From the NCBI GenBank assembly GCA_020746875.1, contig JAGTJL010000013.1, positions 1,054,001-1,118,000 of the forward strand: a stretch of DNA of 64,000 bases, in the 5' to 3' direction. Numbering within the stretch: position 1 is the first letter of the stretch; the number at the start of each line of letters is the position of its first letter. Shown here piece by piece: positions 34,432-46,087 of this stretch. Made by a program: the position numbers and the translations under genes. Under the pieces are notes generated by a model that had not been told where the DNA came from, did no database searches, and worked only from the letters and a program-made list of their open reading frames with translations. The stretch comes from Rhexocercosporidium sp. MPI-PUGE-AT-0058. Its lineage: Eukaryota; Ascomycota; Leotiomycetes; Helotiales.

Positions 34432-36599
34432 ATCGATACTCGGTATTCTGGACCTGGAAGCTATTCTGACTCCTAAGGTCTTTTAGTCACAATTGTTTGA
34501 AGCACAGATATCAAAGCACCCAGATTTGCCGCCTTGTCTCATGCCACATTAAATAATTTGGAAGAACGGAAATTGTCCTAGTGTGTGGCTACGAGTATCA
34601 ATGAAACGTCCCAAAATGTGAATTCCAACCCTTCATGAAATTGAAAAGAAAAAAAAATAATCACCTTTACAAGTACCTCTTTGTACTGTACAAATGAGCA
34701 GCAGCAGCCTATCATTTCAGATCCTGTTAGCCTTTTCAGAAGTTTCCTCTACCCCGAAGACCTCTTCCTGATCTGCCTCTCAAACCCCATGTCTTCACCA
34801 TGCCAAATTTTCCTGATCGCCAATCTACCCATCCCGTCATTTGTTTATAGCCACATCCCATCGGACTAATGCTACTAGCTTCTCTCCCTAGCTCCGGTGA
34901 GTTATAAGTAGTATGCGATCTGGGCTAGGAGACGCTCGGATATTTCTAGAACGTGGAGATGGTGGATATGGACGAGCTTATTGCGGCAGGTAAAGATCTT
35001 CGGGAAGAAGATAGAACTGATGAAGAGGTTAGGAATGCGAAGATATTGATATTGGGATAGTCCATCTACCTAGGAAGGGATACGAGAAAGTCGAAGCGTG
35101 AAATGACACAAAGAAACGGAGAGCTACACTCACTTAGTCTATTTATTCTTCTCGTTCGATCAACAAGTTTTCAGATAGTAATTGAGCGAGGTAGCAAGTG
35201 GTTCTAAGGCTAGCAAAGAAGATTTCCAGGCATTTTCTCAGATGTCTGAAGGTTCTGAAGCAATCTTGAATGTGAATGTGGGCACGTTTGGTGGTGCGTT
35301 GTTTGTGAAGTTACTGAGGATGAGTTTGAAGCTGTTCACGTTTGAGGAAAGCAATTACAAAGACAATAAATTGAACGAGGAATCGCAGGTAGATGGTTAA
35401 ACCACGGAAGTTAAGCCTAGGTTGTTCTCCATCCAATCGAACCCCTGTCTAATGCGACGACATATACCTAGCAAGGCTAAGGGGGGCTAAAATCCAACTA
35501 GCGCCGTTTTCGAGGCTACCCACACCTCGAGATTTTCTATCACTCGAGTGCTTTCTTTCACATCTGCAAACAACGTTGGAAGGGATCAGCAAACACAGCT
35601 CACAGAAATGGATCACAATCAAGTGACCTCAATTGACACTTTGCCAGCTACTTTGGCAAGGAGGGTACGTTTCTATTCATCTGCAGAGCCCAAGACTCTC
35701 CAACGGCTAGGCTACCTTAAACGACCCCCGTCACGGCCTCAGAGACGAAGAGACCAACAACAGCCACGAATGCGACCACTGATGATCTGCCAAAATCTTC
35801 ATGGACTGTTGAGGCAGCATAAATACCCCTACAAAGAAGATGGGAAGAAGGAAAAGACGAAATTAAGGCATTCCTTGCCAGCCGCGAAATCCCGGATCTA
35901 CAGTACTTCTCGACTTCCAGAGAGCCTCAAAGAAAGACAAGATGTTCTACCACCACGGAATAAAACCTGGCATCCCGTCTATAAGACATTTTGCGACATT
36001 CAGTGAACCCACGACGCCTCAGAATACGACACCAAAAAAGTCCTCATAAGTCTCGCACCTTGGCTAAAACGAAGGCGACCTGAAGCGCTCAAGAACGAGG
36101 GTCAGAGTACCCAATGCCACTACCACGGCGACCTTGCACCGCCGCTTTCGTGGTCTCGGCATCGTATTATCTTCCTTCGCGACTACGTCGGCTATGATCT
36201 ATGAGTCCCCGATAAAATGCATGCTGGTACTCCCACTCCTCCTGGTTCCTAGACTAAGTGTTACCGCCAACATTGCTTTGATGAGAAGGTGGAGGGTTCG
36301 CTTACCTTGGGAATTTATAATGTCGAAACGATCCATGCCCGGCAATGGTCAGGGTTCTGTACGGCCGTGATTCTGGTTCTGGGACGCTCGGTTGTGGTTG
36401 CTCTGCAGCTGCTAGTGGTGGTGATGATGGTGGTGGTGGTAGAAACTCAACCGGAGGTGCTGGTTGACTTGTACCGGGCGTAGATGACAAGTAGTCTGCG
36501 CACCCCACTGAAGAAAGCGGAATCTCGTAGTATGGAATTGGAGGAAGCCGACGCTCATTATATATTTTCAAGTAGTCTGGGGGAATCAGCAAGTGCTCA
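34432..36599. other. Gene-poor stretch with coding-like debris
   Basis: No confident gene. A short acidic frame near 34950-35057 (DMDELIAAGKDLREED...), a 72-aa frame at 35182-35400 and a basic 152-aa frame at 35548-36006 look like remnants or chance. GGCTAAG (35475-35481) and GGCTAAA (35485-35491) lie 10 bp apart. The Pro-rich minus frame at 36302-36706 overlaps the end of the next gene in another frame. Confidence 0.35.
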
Positions 36600-37291
36600 T
36601 CAACCATTGTCGATATTCCTTCTGGAAGAAGTCCTCTCACATTCATTGTTTTCCTTGCTGGTTCGAAGCTCATCTGCTCGCATCTTCTCCAGCACCAACA
36701 TTCCAAACTCTCCTATCAGTGGTATATGACCTGTGTCTAAAGTTAGCCGGTGCATGATTTCAACGATCAGAGACTCGCCAATTGTTTCCCTGATGGCATC
36801 ATCTCTTGCCAGACAGGCCAATCTATGATAATCTTCGAATCTTCGGTCTAGAGCTCTGACCAGCATCATCGATATGCTTGCATTCGGATCGGTTTTTATG
36901 CAGCCTTGCTGGGTTGCGAGATCCATGAATCGAGCAAAGATACCAGACTCTCGAAGCTGGTTAAGCATTGTATTACCAGCTACAAAGAACAGTTTTCCAT
37001 ACTCTCCTTGGTAGCCACTTGGTCGGTCTCTAAGTCCTCCTTTCAAGACCAGGTCGATGATATCTTCGTGGATACCCTTTCGCAGGCTGCCCAAGACGAA
37101 AACTTCGGCTTCTAGGGTAGCGCAAACTTGTAGAATACGATGGTGATCGGGGCTGCCTATGAATGTTTCGAAGGCATATTCACGGAGTTGGATTTGGGCT
37201 GCGAAAGTCAGCAATGTTAAAAAATCAATCTTGTGTCCTCTGGAAGAGAAATTTTCTTACGGAGCGTGAGCTCTGGGCCTGGAGAGGCCAT
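36600..37291 (-). CDS. Hypothetical protein, orphan family A (paralogue of 335-1614)
   Basis: Two exons: 37291-37261 and 37198-36600 with a 62-nt intron (GTAAGA...TCGCAG); product 209 aa, starting MASPGPELTLPQIQLREYAF. A central segment EAEVFVLGSLRKGIH...VL...KLFF...MLNQLRESGIFARF aligns by eye with EAELLIFGNLRLGLH...VL...VLFR...IINSLEGNGLFKKL in the first gene of the window. The rest is helical-looking with no known domain, signal peptide or membrane segment. A second frame (36302-36706), rich in Pro, overlaps the 3' end and could be a shifted continuation, but no intron joins them. Function unknown. Confidence 0.55.
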
Positions 37292-39576
37292 CTTGAATCT
37301 TTTCTTATGTTTCTGTTTGATTTTCAATGTATTTTGAGGCTCGAGTCTAGGGTTTGTCGGAGTATAGTCTTCGAGTCTCGTACCCAACACAGTCGATGCG
37401 TCAGGACCTTGGGGATTATGGGTTCTCTGAGTTGCGGTTGCGTTTGTAGGATCTTGACCGAGACCTTGGATATTCTTGGTAGTAGCTGGTGTCGGAGAGG
37501 CAAGTTTGGGAGTTGGTTGCCACAGTGTAGGAATCGATCTGAGAAAGGCAGATCGGATTAGTCTTTGACCTTGCTCTATGGGCTGAGCTCAAGAGAACTT
37601 TTTTCAAGAAAATACTGTGAATGGGGAAGGGGACTGACGAACAAGGCAGGGGCTGCACAGGGTCGCGACTGGTCGTTGTGTTACCCTGCGCTGTCTACGA
37701 TGCGGCGTTTCTTGTGAGATTTTGAAGGCGGGGAGGTCAATTCGGAGAGTTTCTAAGCAAGGGGAGCTCCGATCGATTTTCAAGAAGAGGCTTTTGCGAG
37801 AGAGATGGACAAACAAAGCAAGGAGTTTGCCTCAACTGCGTTCGAGAGCTGCAGAGAACCAAAAGCAGAAATAGAGTCTGGTGTTGAGGATGGTGTTCGA
37901 GTCTACTTCTGCAAAATATGCTGAGTGTCGAGGCTGGAGGAGAAATTTCAGGCAGCTAGGCTCAAAAAGCTGGCTTCTGGGGGAGGTTCGTGGAAATGTC
38001 GGGCTAGCGCTAGGGTGCTCGCTTACCGAAAACGAAACAACAACAACAAATCGACTCGTCCATGGTGATTTGAGGAGGTTACCACATTCGTGGAGAGTGA
38101 TTACGATTCTGATATGCGATATAAGAGGATTAAGCTGGTGTTGACAGCGATTTTTCTATTGCGCGGAAGGGTCGTTGCGGCGAAAGCCTTGCGCAATCGG
38201 GCTATTGGGGGCGGTTTGTTGATTCTTGGCATATCTCTGGATTCCTATAGCTGGCCAAAAGGTAGAGAATGGTTTAACTATGGGCAGCTGAAATTATCAA
38301 CATAGGAACTTGGATGGTGGGGGTCCAAGTTGTACCTTCGTTGGCTTCGCTCAGCTCATCGTGTCCGTCGCTTTCTTGACTGGTGTGTACTTGGCGTAAG
38401 GAAAGGCTCTGGTGAAACCTATGAAACGTTCCAGGAAAGCTGGAACTAGGAGAGAGGCAGGGTCAAATAGTCAATGAAAGGACACGGGTCGAAAACGGAA
38501 CTGCCATACGTACTCCTGGCCGTGGACAATTCACAAGGTCACTTGTTGCTTGAGAATAAAATAAAAATGGTAAGTGGAAGAGTATGAAGTCTTCAGTAGT
38601 TGAGGCTTACGGGTTCAAGAAGCTCATACACAGACCACTTCAATGATTTCATTCTTGGTTATTTCATGTCCACAGAAGCAAGGGGTATTCAATTTGGTAT
38701 GTAAGAAGTCAACTTGATGTCTAGTACAAAGACTGACAAGCTGTCTTTTATGACTGCAGAATCTGTGGCAAAGAAAGCAACCACCAAGCCCAATGCAACC
38801 GATAATGCTGTGCTATCTAGAGATGGACTTTGTACTGTACAAGAAGAAGAGCAAATTCAAAGTAGCAGAAAAATATGTTCCCCCCGGTATCATCCAAGCC
38901 ACAACATCAACGCCATAAGGAAGCTAAAGGCTACGATAATTGCATCTAGATATCTCACTGCTGTGTTCAAGTTCATTCTCTTATCATCCTACTTAGATAA
39001 TTTCCAATTCTTCAACGCCAGAGAGTACCAGAACCTGAATTTTTGCTCCCATCAGGGCCTCATGTCTTCGATTTTCTCTGTGCCTTTTGGCTGGTGGTGG
39101 AGTAGGCGGCGAATGGGGACTATGGTCAAGCTGAAGAGTTGCGTGGGGCATCTCTTGGATAGTTGGATCTCCACCAAAAGAACGGCAGCTAGCTAGGTCG
39201 AGATTAGATAGTGGAAGATAGATGATGAGCGAAGGGACAGAAGATGCGTTTGCGGAGCGAGGAGAAGGAGAACCGAATGGCTGGAATGTGGGACGCGGAA
39301 GGGGTGGACCGAAGCTGCAAGGATGGTATGGTGGTGGATTGTTGATGACGGTCTCCAACTGGCGAGGAGGAACGTCGGGGAGTTAGATGGGATTTTATAG
39401 GAGGGTGGCTCTTTAGACTCTAGATAGCAATGCTGCAGCACGGCGGGAACGAAGGTCTGCTGGGAGATAGCTTCCTAGTCGACACTCCTCCAAGGTGGAG
39501 CTTAGGCTGACGTATGCTGTGGTGGGTGACCTTCAGCCCTTATGTAAGTCCAGAATTCCGCCCAACCCATAATTAA
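37292..39576. other. Gene-poor stretch
   Basis: About 2.3 kb without a confident gene. The largest minus frame, 38993-39358 (121 aa, Pro/Ser-rich), and plus frame 38714-39196 lack recognisable domains or splice context. No repeat or RNA gene found. Confidence 0.3.
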
Positions 39577-40082
39577 TCAGAGTTTCCTACACTCGCTCTC
39601 TGCCCCAAATCGCTTCTTTCCCTCATCCTGCTTCACCTTGTCCTTCGGGCGCATGGTGAAAATCAAATCGTGTTGAGCAGAGCGCGTGGACGTTGTAAGG
39701 ACCGAGCTTGCGGAAGTACTTACGTTGGTTCGGACAGGGTTGGGTTTTGGCTTTGGCTTTGGCTTCATAGCCGTAGCTTTGTGGACTCCGGAGGTCTGCT
39801 TGACAGGAGCAACCGCTGTCGAACGGCTGTGGAGGCTAGTGGGGATCTTTGAGATGTCGAGGGCTGCGAGGGCTGCTGCGATGGAGACGGAGGAAATCAA
39901 CGGCTTGTTAAGTCGTCGATTGCCAGGACGAGACTTTCTTGGCGCGTCGGGGCACTTTGGGTGGGAATAATTGGCTATTACAATTTATTGTTAGCATAAA
40001 TTTGATTTAAATAAGCTAGGAAGCTTAAGAGAGTCTTACCATTGCCCATTTGAGGAGCGGATGCGGGGTTTTGGGCTGACAT
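39577..40082 (-). CDS. Small basic hypothetical protein
   Basis: Possible two-exon gene: 40082-40040 and 39974-39577, intron GTAAGA...AATAG. It would start MSAQNPASAPQMGN, continue with a Lys/Arg-rich segment, a short Ala-rich hydrophobic patch and a (KP)4 run, and total about 146 aa. A further donor-like GTAAGT near 39722 may mark a second intron. The upstream ATG at 40229 opens another frame that could be a uORF. No known domain; reality of the gene is uncertain. Confidence 0.35.
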
Positions 40083-40516
40083 TTTGACTGTTTTCTTCGC
40101 TGCTAAGAAACTGCAGTGAATTAGGAGGCTATAGTGTAGTGGAGAAAAGGTGTCGCCGGATGCACGTACCTTGAGATCGGTGATTTTGGTCAAGAGAAAG
40201 TGTTCCACGAAGTTTTTCGATGTCGTCATGTTCTCTCGATGTTTCGACGCAGATAGAAAAAAGCGTGTGATAGCCGAGAATTCACGTATGAAGGCCGATA
40301 CCAGGGAGTCATACTGTCACAGGTGAATATGGAACAGCAGCATTTGATGGAAGAGCTAGATTTTCCTGCACCCATCACTTTATTTTTGCAATTTGAACCT
40401 GCAAATACTATATACACGGAATTTTTTGCAACATATACAAGAAACCTTCTCCATGCCTCTCGTAGACCGACAAAAAGTCTGGAGACAACTCGACCGACGG
40501 CAGCAAAAGACCTATG
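40083..40516. other. Intergenic
   Basis: Between the small hypothetical gene and the 3' end of the GH11 xylanase. No supported feature beyond the possible short upstream frame at 40169-40229. Confidence 0.3.
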
Positions 40517-41295
<779 letters not shown>

Positions 41296-41319
41296 CTATA
41301 CAACGGGAAACCTTCATCC

Positions 41320-41325
41320 TTTATA
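41320..41325 (-). promoter_or_regulatory. TATA box of GH11 gene
   Basis: TATAAA on the minus strand, about 73-78 bp upstream of the xylanase ATG at 41247, a usual distance for a highly induced fungal gene. Confidence 0.6.
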
Positions 41326-41434
41326 CATTTCCGGTTTATCAACAGCAACCAGATCTGAGATCCTCGCATCCGATGTTAACCTCGTTTGCCTATGGATCAT
41401 GAGGTCTGTCGGATGGCAGAGGCTGATCTAAGAA

Positions 41435-41441
41435 TTTAGCC
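41435..41441 (-). promoter_or_regulatory. XlnR/XYR1-type element GGCTAAA
   Basis: GGCTAAA read in the gene's own orientation, about 190 bp upstream of the xylanase ATG. It equals the binding consensus of the fungal xylanolytic activator XlnR. CTGGGG (41519-41524) and GCGGGG (41769-41774) farther up fit the CreA repressor consensus SYGGRG. Confidence 0.5.
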
Positions 41442-42616
41442 TTGGCGGCTGTCAATTTGTTTGAAACGCTGGACTGCGATGCTTATCCACAGAAGCAATA
41501 TTGGCATCATTGTGGCGTCTGGGGTTAATAACCGGTACTTGAAACCTTGCGGGTCGGGAAATAAAGTCAGTACCGATTGGATGCTCGCTTAATTAACGAA
41601 GGTCAGTGTTTTGAAAAATACAGGCATTAGGCTTGCTAGTGAGAATATCAGGATATGGATAAGTTTCAATTAAGCAGACCTCCTGTTTATCCAAAGCACC
41701 GAATGATGTTTTTTTTCATATAATGATCGTCATATGAGTGTCAGACGGCAGGAGTAGACACGTAATTTGCGGGGTACACTTTAGGATGTTGTTGATCTCC
41801 AGCTTGAGATCTTCCAAGATCCCGTCACGATCTCTAAAGCCGGCTATCCAGGAAATAGACGTCTATTTCATGGGATGATGGCCGATGGTGTCGCGCAGAT
41901 CAATGCGCCTGTACAATGAAGCAAGCCCCTAGTGCTAACTTTCTATGGTAGAGGCTTTGTGTCCATCACTTGAACGTCAGAGGGGAGGATTTGAAGCTGC
42001 TTTGAAATCGGACATCGAGCTTATAAAAATCGGTGTGATATGCTTATAAAGCTACTGTGAGAGGATGGACCTCTATCACGGTGAACGCAGCTGGGAAATA
42101 AGTTTCAAGGACCTAGAGTTGAAGTCGGGGATTTGACTGTCAGCCTTTGTTGGTTGGCAGGATAAATACATTGAGTTTTCGATGGGGATCTGGAGTCAAG
42201 TCACGGAACCAATAAGGCTTCTCTGCCACATAAACAAGTCTCAAAACAAGAGCAGGCTATATTGTTCGGTTTATTGTCTAATTGATTTGCTCTTGTCAGG
42301 CCTCAACCGGTCACAAAAATCGGGTATTTAGCATCAGTGATACATTTCGCAGCTTCGGAGAAGGGGCTTCACCTCCTTCTGGCTGGTAGAATGCCCTATC
42401 AAATCAAACATGTGGACTCAGACGGCGCTATAAATAGTCCGACCGAGGAAAACTTTGTCCTTTCCAGGGACTTGGGTTATTGCAGCAGATATGGGTTTGG
42501 CCCCCTGCACGGTACTCTTCGATCATGCCACTTCATTGTACCCCGCCCCCACTTTCCACACAGCATCGCGCACAGAGAGGACCAGATCGGCTTTTTTGAA
42601 CAAAGAGCTGTTCAAG

Positions 42617-43385
42617 ATGGATAAACTCCTAACCACGGTCCGAGAAGCAAGCAAGTCTCTCGGGGATACAGAATTCATCGTCGAAGCATTCGACTCCACC
42701 CTTCCCTACCTATCTTCAATCGGAAGCGGAGAGCAATGGGGTTCAATCCCATTCTCTCAGTGTGATGGCTTCCTGCAAGAAACCTTGGATTCTCTAGAAC
42801 AATCTGAGAAATACTCGAAGACTAGAACGGGACAGGCTACTTGTGTTCTCATTGCTGAGGTTGAGGTTGAGGGAATGGGATCACTTTTACCTGGTGTGAG
42901 ACGTAGAAAAGATGAGAACAGAAAGCTACTTCTGTCTGTTGGAACAGCAACTATTCATGGAGAGTGGTTTCCGGAGTACTTAACTTCGCAAGCTCATTTA
43001 GGACTTGCTGAGGTCAAGGACTTCACTTATATTGGAGTGATGGTGACGGATCATCGGACGGGGTCGTTTCGCCAGAGTGTTGGTGGCGATTTGATGCAAA
43101 GCATTGTAAAGTATGGTCGGAGCGCTGGAAAGAAAGCTATCTATGTTGATGGGGTAAGTCTCCGATTTCCAAGTCACTTGTGCCTTGGCCGATTTCTTAT
43201 TTCTCACAGTGGGCAGGAAATGGCCGAAAGCTTATTCGGTATATCGCCATCTAGAGATTTGGGCTCACACTGACCTTCATAGTTATTACGAAAGTCTAGG
43301 TTTCAGAATCTTGGGTGAGTTTTCAATGACGCGCAACAATGGGTCGATTTGGCCAGGAACATTATTGAAGATGGACCTGTCGTGA
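42617..43385 (+). CDS. GNAT-like N-acetyltransferase fold protein
   Basis: Three exons: 42617-43153, 43210-43238 and 43283-43385; product 222 aa. The frames join as KKAIYVDGWAGNGRKLIRYYESLGFRILGEF, which has the beta5-alpha4 pattern of GNAT enzymes (a pseudo-repeat ending in a YYE..GF motif). The central part (GLAEVKDFTYIGVMVTDHRTG) would be beta4. Acetyl-CoA contact motif R/Q-x-x-G-x-G/A is not clear, so activity is uncertain. The open frame continues 5' to ATG 42491; I use 42617 because the sequence above looks non-coding. Substrate unknown. Confidence 0.65.
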
Positions 43386-44375
43386 TGCAGCTGGAGAAGC
43401 TGAGATATAATGAACGTGGTTACGGTCAATCGTGGAAAGGGACCTTCAATATATCTAATGTATCATTTTCTCTGCGAGGAGTAACGTTTTTGAACCGACA
43501 GACAACTCTCCAGTTCTTTCCTGATTTTGATAGCCACTGATGATTCGAGGAAAATAAAGTGCTACACCAACTACTTTTATTACTCTGCATATTCACAATT
43601 CCAGGGTGTCCATACCTTGCCTATCTGTGCTCAATATTTTAGCCAGTAAGACAGACTACCAGTAGTGTCCCAAGCAGAATTCCCTAATGACACCAGTCCA
43701 ATCGCCAAGGCGAAGCTTGCTGGTCACCAGAAGCTCTGCCTTGCTCCAGCCAGCGTCGAGGTTCCGTTTTGACTTGAGAATGTCGGGTCAACTCGATGCT
43801 GGAGGATGAGACCAGCTGCAGATACTTAGTATGTTACTCGGAGATGATTTGTAGATAGGGATCTTATGAATGAATTTGTATCCAGCACCAGGGGTTGTGG
43901 GTGGTCAAATTTAGATCTGGAGCTTGGAATACGAGGAGTTTGGTGATGCAAGTGAGAGATTTCTGAGGTCTAGATGATGTATATCTATAGCAGGAAGTTC
44001 TGGGATGCTGGGTAGGCTTCTAACGAAGAGTCCTCCAGGATTTCACAGTAGGAACCCGTCGATTCGTCTTGATGGAAGCGCCAGCTGCAACACTAATGCT
44101 CCCAGGTTTGCAGTGAATCTAGTTCCCAATGTTTAAACATCGCTAGAGGAACATAGTGTCAGATTTTCGTCTCTTAATTCACCTCTAGGTATCTGCAAGT
44201 AAATAGGAGCAGCTTCAACATATGTCACCGTGCGGTGTGAGAGCTCAAATTCACGAGGGGAGTGTTACATGCCAAAATGTCTGCCTTCCAGCAGGCACCC
44301 AAAAATCAGATTAAAGCCAAAGAATTAGTATCTACATCATAACAGTACAAAGGAGTCTATCATACGGTTCCAGAA
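43386..44375. other. Intergenic, convergent 3' ends
   Basis: About 1 kb spacer between the GNAT-like gene and the second zinc-cluster gene. Nothing supported. Confidence 0.35.
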
Positions 44376-46087
44376 CTAGCAGCCCTCAACCTCTGCCCTC
44401 GGCCATTCCAACCATTTATTCCATAGTCCGTCGCCACCCAATTCCTGTCCCACAGCAGCCAGCAGCGACTCAGCCTTCCCTTTAATCCACCACAGATCCT
44501 CCGCTCTCTTTAAAACAACACAGTAAACCGCGACCAGTATCAGGGCTTGTGGGATCCGATCCTCGACCATGTCGCAGAAACGAGAGGGGAGTAGGGTCGT
44601 CCAGCTGAGTGCGGCTATGCTAGCGCTTATCTGGGTTGGAGGAGTTGGGAGGATGATACCGGAAGATGTAGAAGCAAGAGAGAGGAGATTGAACACATAA
44701 TGCAGAGTTTGAAGTGTTTCTTCTAGCGCCTGTATGTCTTCGTCGCTTAGTTCTGCATCCGACCAGCATGATGTGATGTCGGCGAGATTATGGGCGTCGC
44801 TGGAACTAATGGTACTGATAGGAGTAGAAAGTGGATAGCGGAATATGTGGTCGTAGTTGATTTCTCGCCATGGACCGACGATGTCGTGGTAGGCACTTGC
44901 AGAAACCCAATCATAGGTTTTAGAAACGATGTGATGCCCACCACGCTGGATCTTGTACCACGGTACTGATTTATTTCTGGATTTTAGATTGGACTCTGGT
45001 TGGGTAGAACACAGTGACTCCCCAGACGACTGTTTGTTGAGAGACGCCGGTGATGAGGTATCAGAAGGGAGGAAGAGATCAGCACCCCTCGCACCAGGTG
45101 TCGCCCACACAATCAAGCTCAGGAAACTTGCGCATGCGGCACAAGCAGCTGAGTTACTGGCGGAGAGGTCCGCAATCTCTCGTCGAAAAAGAGTGATGCA
45201 TTTCGTCTGGTACAAAGTAGCGAGATGAAGGTATCTCTCTACTAGATTTTGTTGATGTGAATCGGTGTCTGCTGAGTGAAGAAATGCGAGATGAAGAGCT
45301 GATAATGCAAAAATTGCGTGGAGAAGGTATGTTTTCGAGAAAGAGAGTGTGACAATGATGGTACCCCAGATGTTGGAGCCGGTCATATGTGGACCCAGCA
45401 TTGAGGAGCTGGTTTGCGTGGTGTAGAAGTGGAGAAGGCGGAGGTCTTCGGCGTTGAAAGTAGTCCCAAAGTATTTTGGTTGAGATCTCGGATTTATATT
45501 GGGTCTATTGGTTCGTAAAGTTGGATATGGAAGCCCTGAGGATGTTTGAGCACTTGGGAAATCCTGTCGCTGAAGTGATGTTGACGATCGTTGGCGAGCT
45601 TTTGAACCTAATGGGATGTACTGCAGATAGGAACAGGACAGCCTATTCCGAACACATTTCTCGCAGGAGGGCTTCGATTCGTCGCACTGGAGATATCGAT
45701 TAGATGTTAGAAGATAATTTTGTTTCCATCTGTTTTTGACTCCGGAGCATCTGGGCCATGCCGGCGAAACCGAATATGAAAACAAGAGCCAAGAGTGACA
45801 GGAGGACAACGATCATGGTCTCCATGGCTGAAGAAAAAAAATCCGGGATGAATGAGATCAGGAAAGACTGTTGATTCAGAGTGTGGGAGAGTCGGGGCAA
45901 CATGAGCAGGTGGGTGGTGGCTCTGAATATGTACCCGACGCTTCCAAACTGTAGAGGTAGTCTTCCTCCAAATCCCGGTACTTGCAGCAAAGCGAGTGGA
46001 CTAAAATGAAACAGATCATGCTCGTACCTTGATTTTCCTCGTTTTACACTGTAGACATCCAGTCTTGCTCTTGGGTTGGCGGACCAT
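44376..46087 (-). CDS. Zn2Cys6 transcription factor with fungal-specific TF domain
   Basis: Two exons: 46087-46028 and 45686-44376; product 456 aa. Exon 1 encodes MVRQPKSKTGCLQCKTRKIK and exon 2 resumes CDESKPSCEKCVRNRLSCSY, so the cluster is Cys11-x2-Cys14-x6-Cys21-x6-Cys28-x2-Cys31-x6-Cys38 and is divided by the intron. The long C-terminal part, with HLAFLHSAD, RYLHLATLYQ and repeated hydrophobic helices, fits the PF11951-type regulatory domain. The intron is unusually long for this window (341 nt, GTACGA...CTCCAG) and is itself largely open in one frame. Target genes unknown; the nearest catabolic genes are the GH11 and GNAT-like genes. Confidence 0.82.

Noticed and set aside
36302..36706. 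134-aa Pro-rich minus frame as a separate gene
   Set aside because: Overlaps the end of the orphan gene in another frame, with no start context or usable intron; left as a possible shifted tail.
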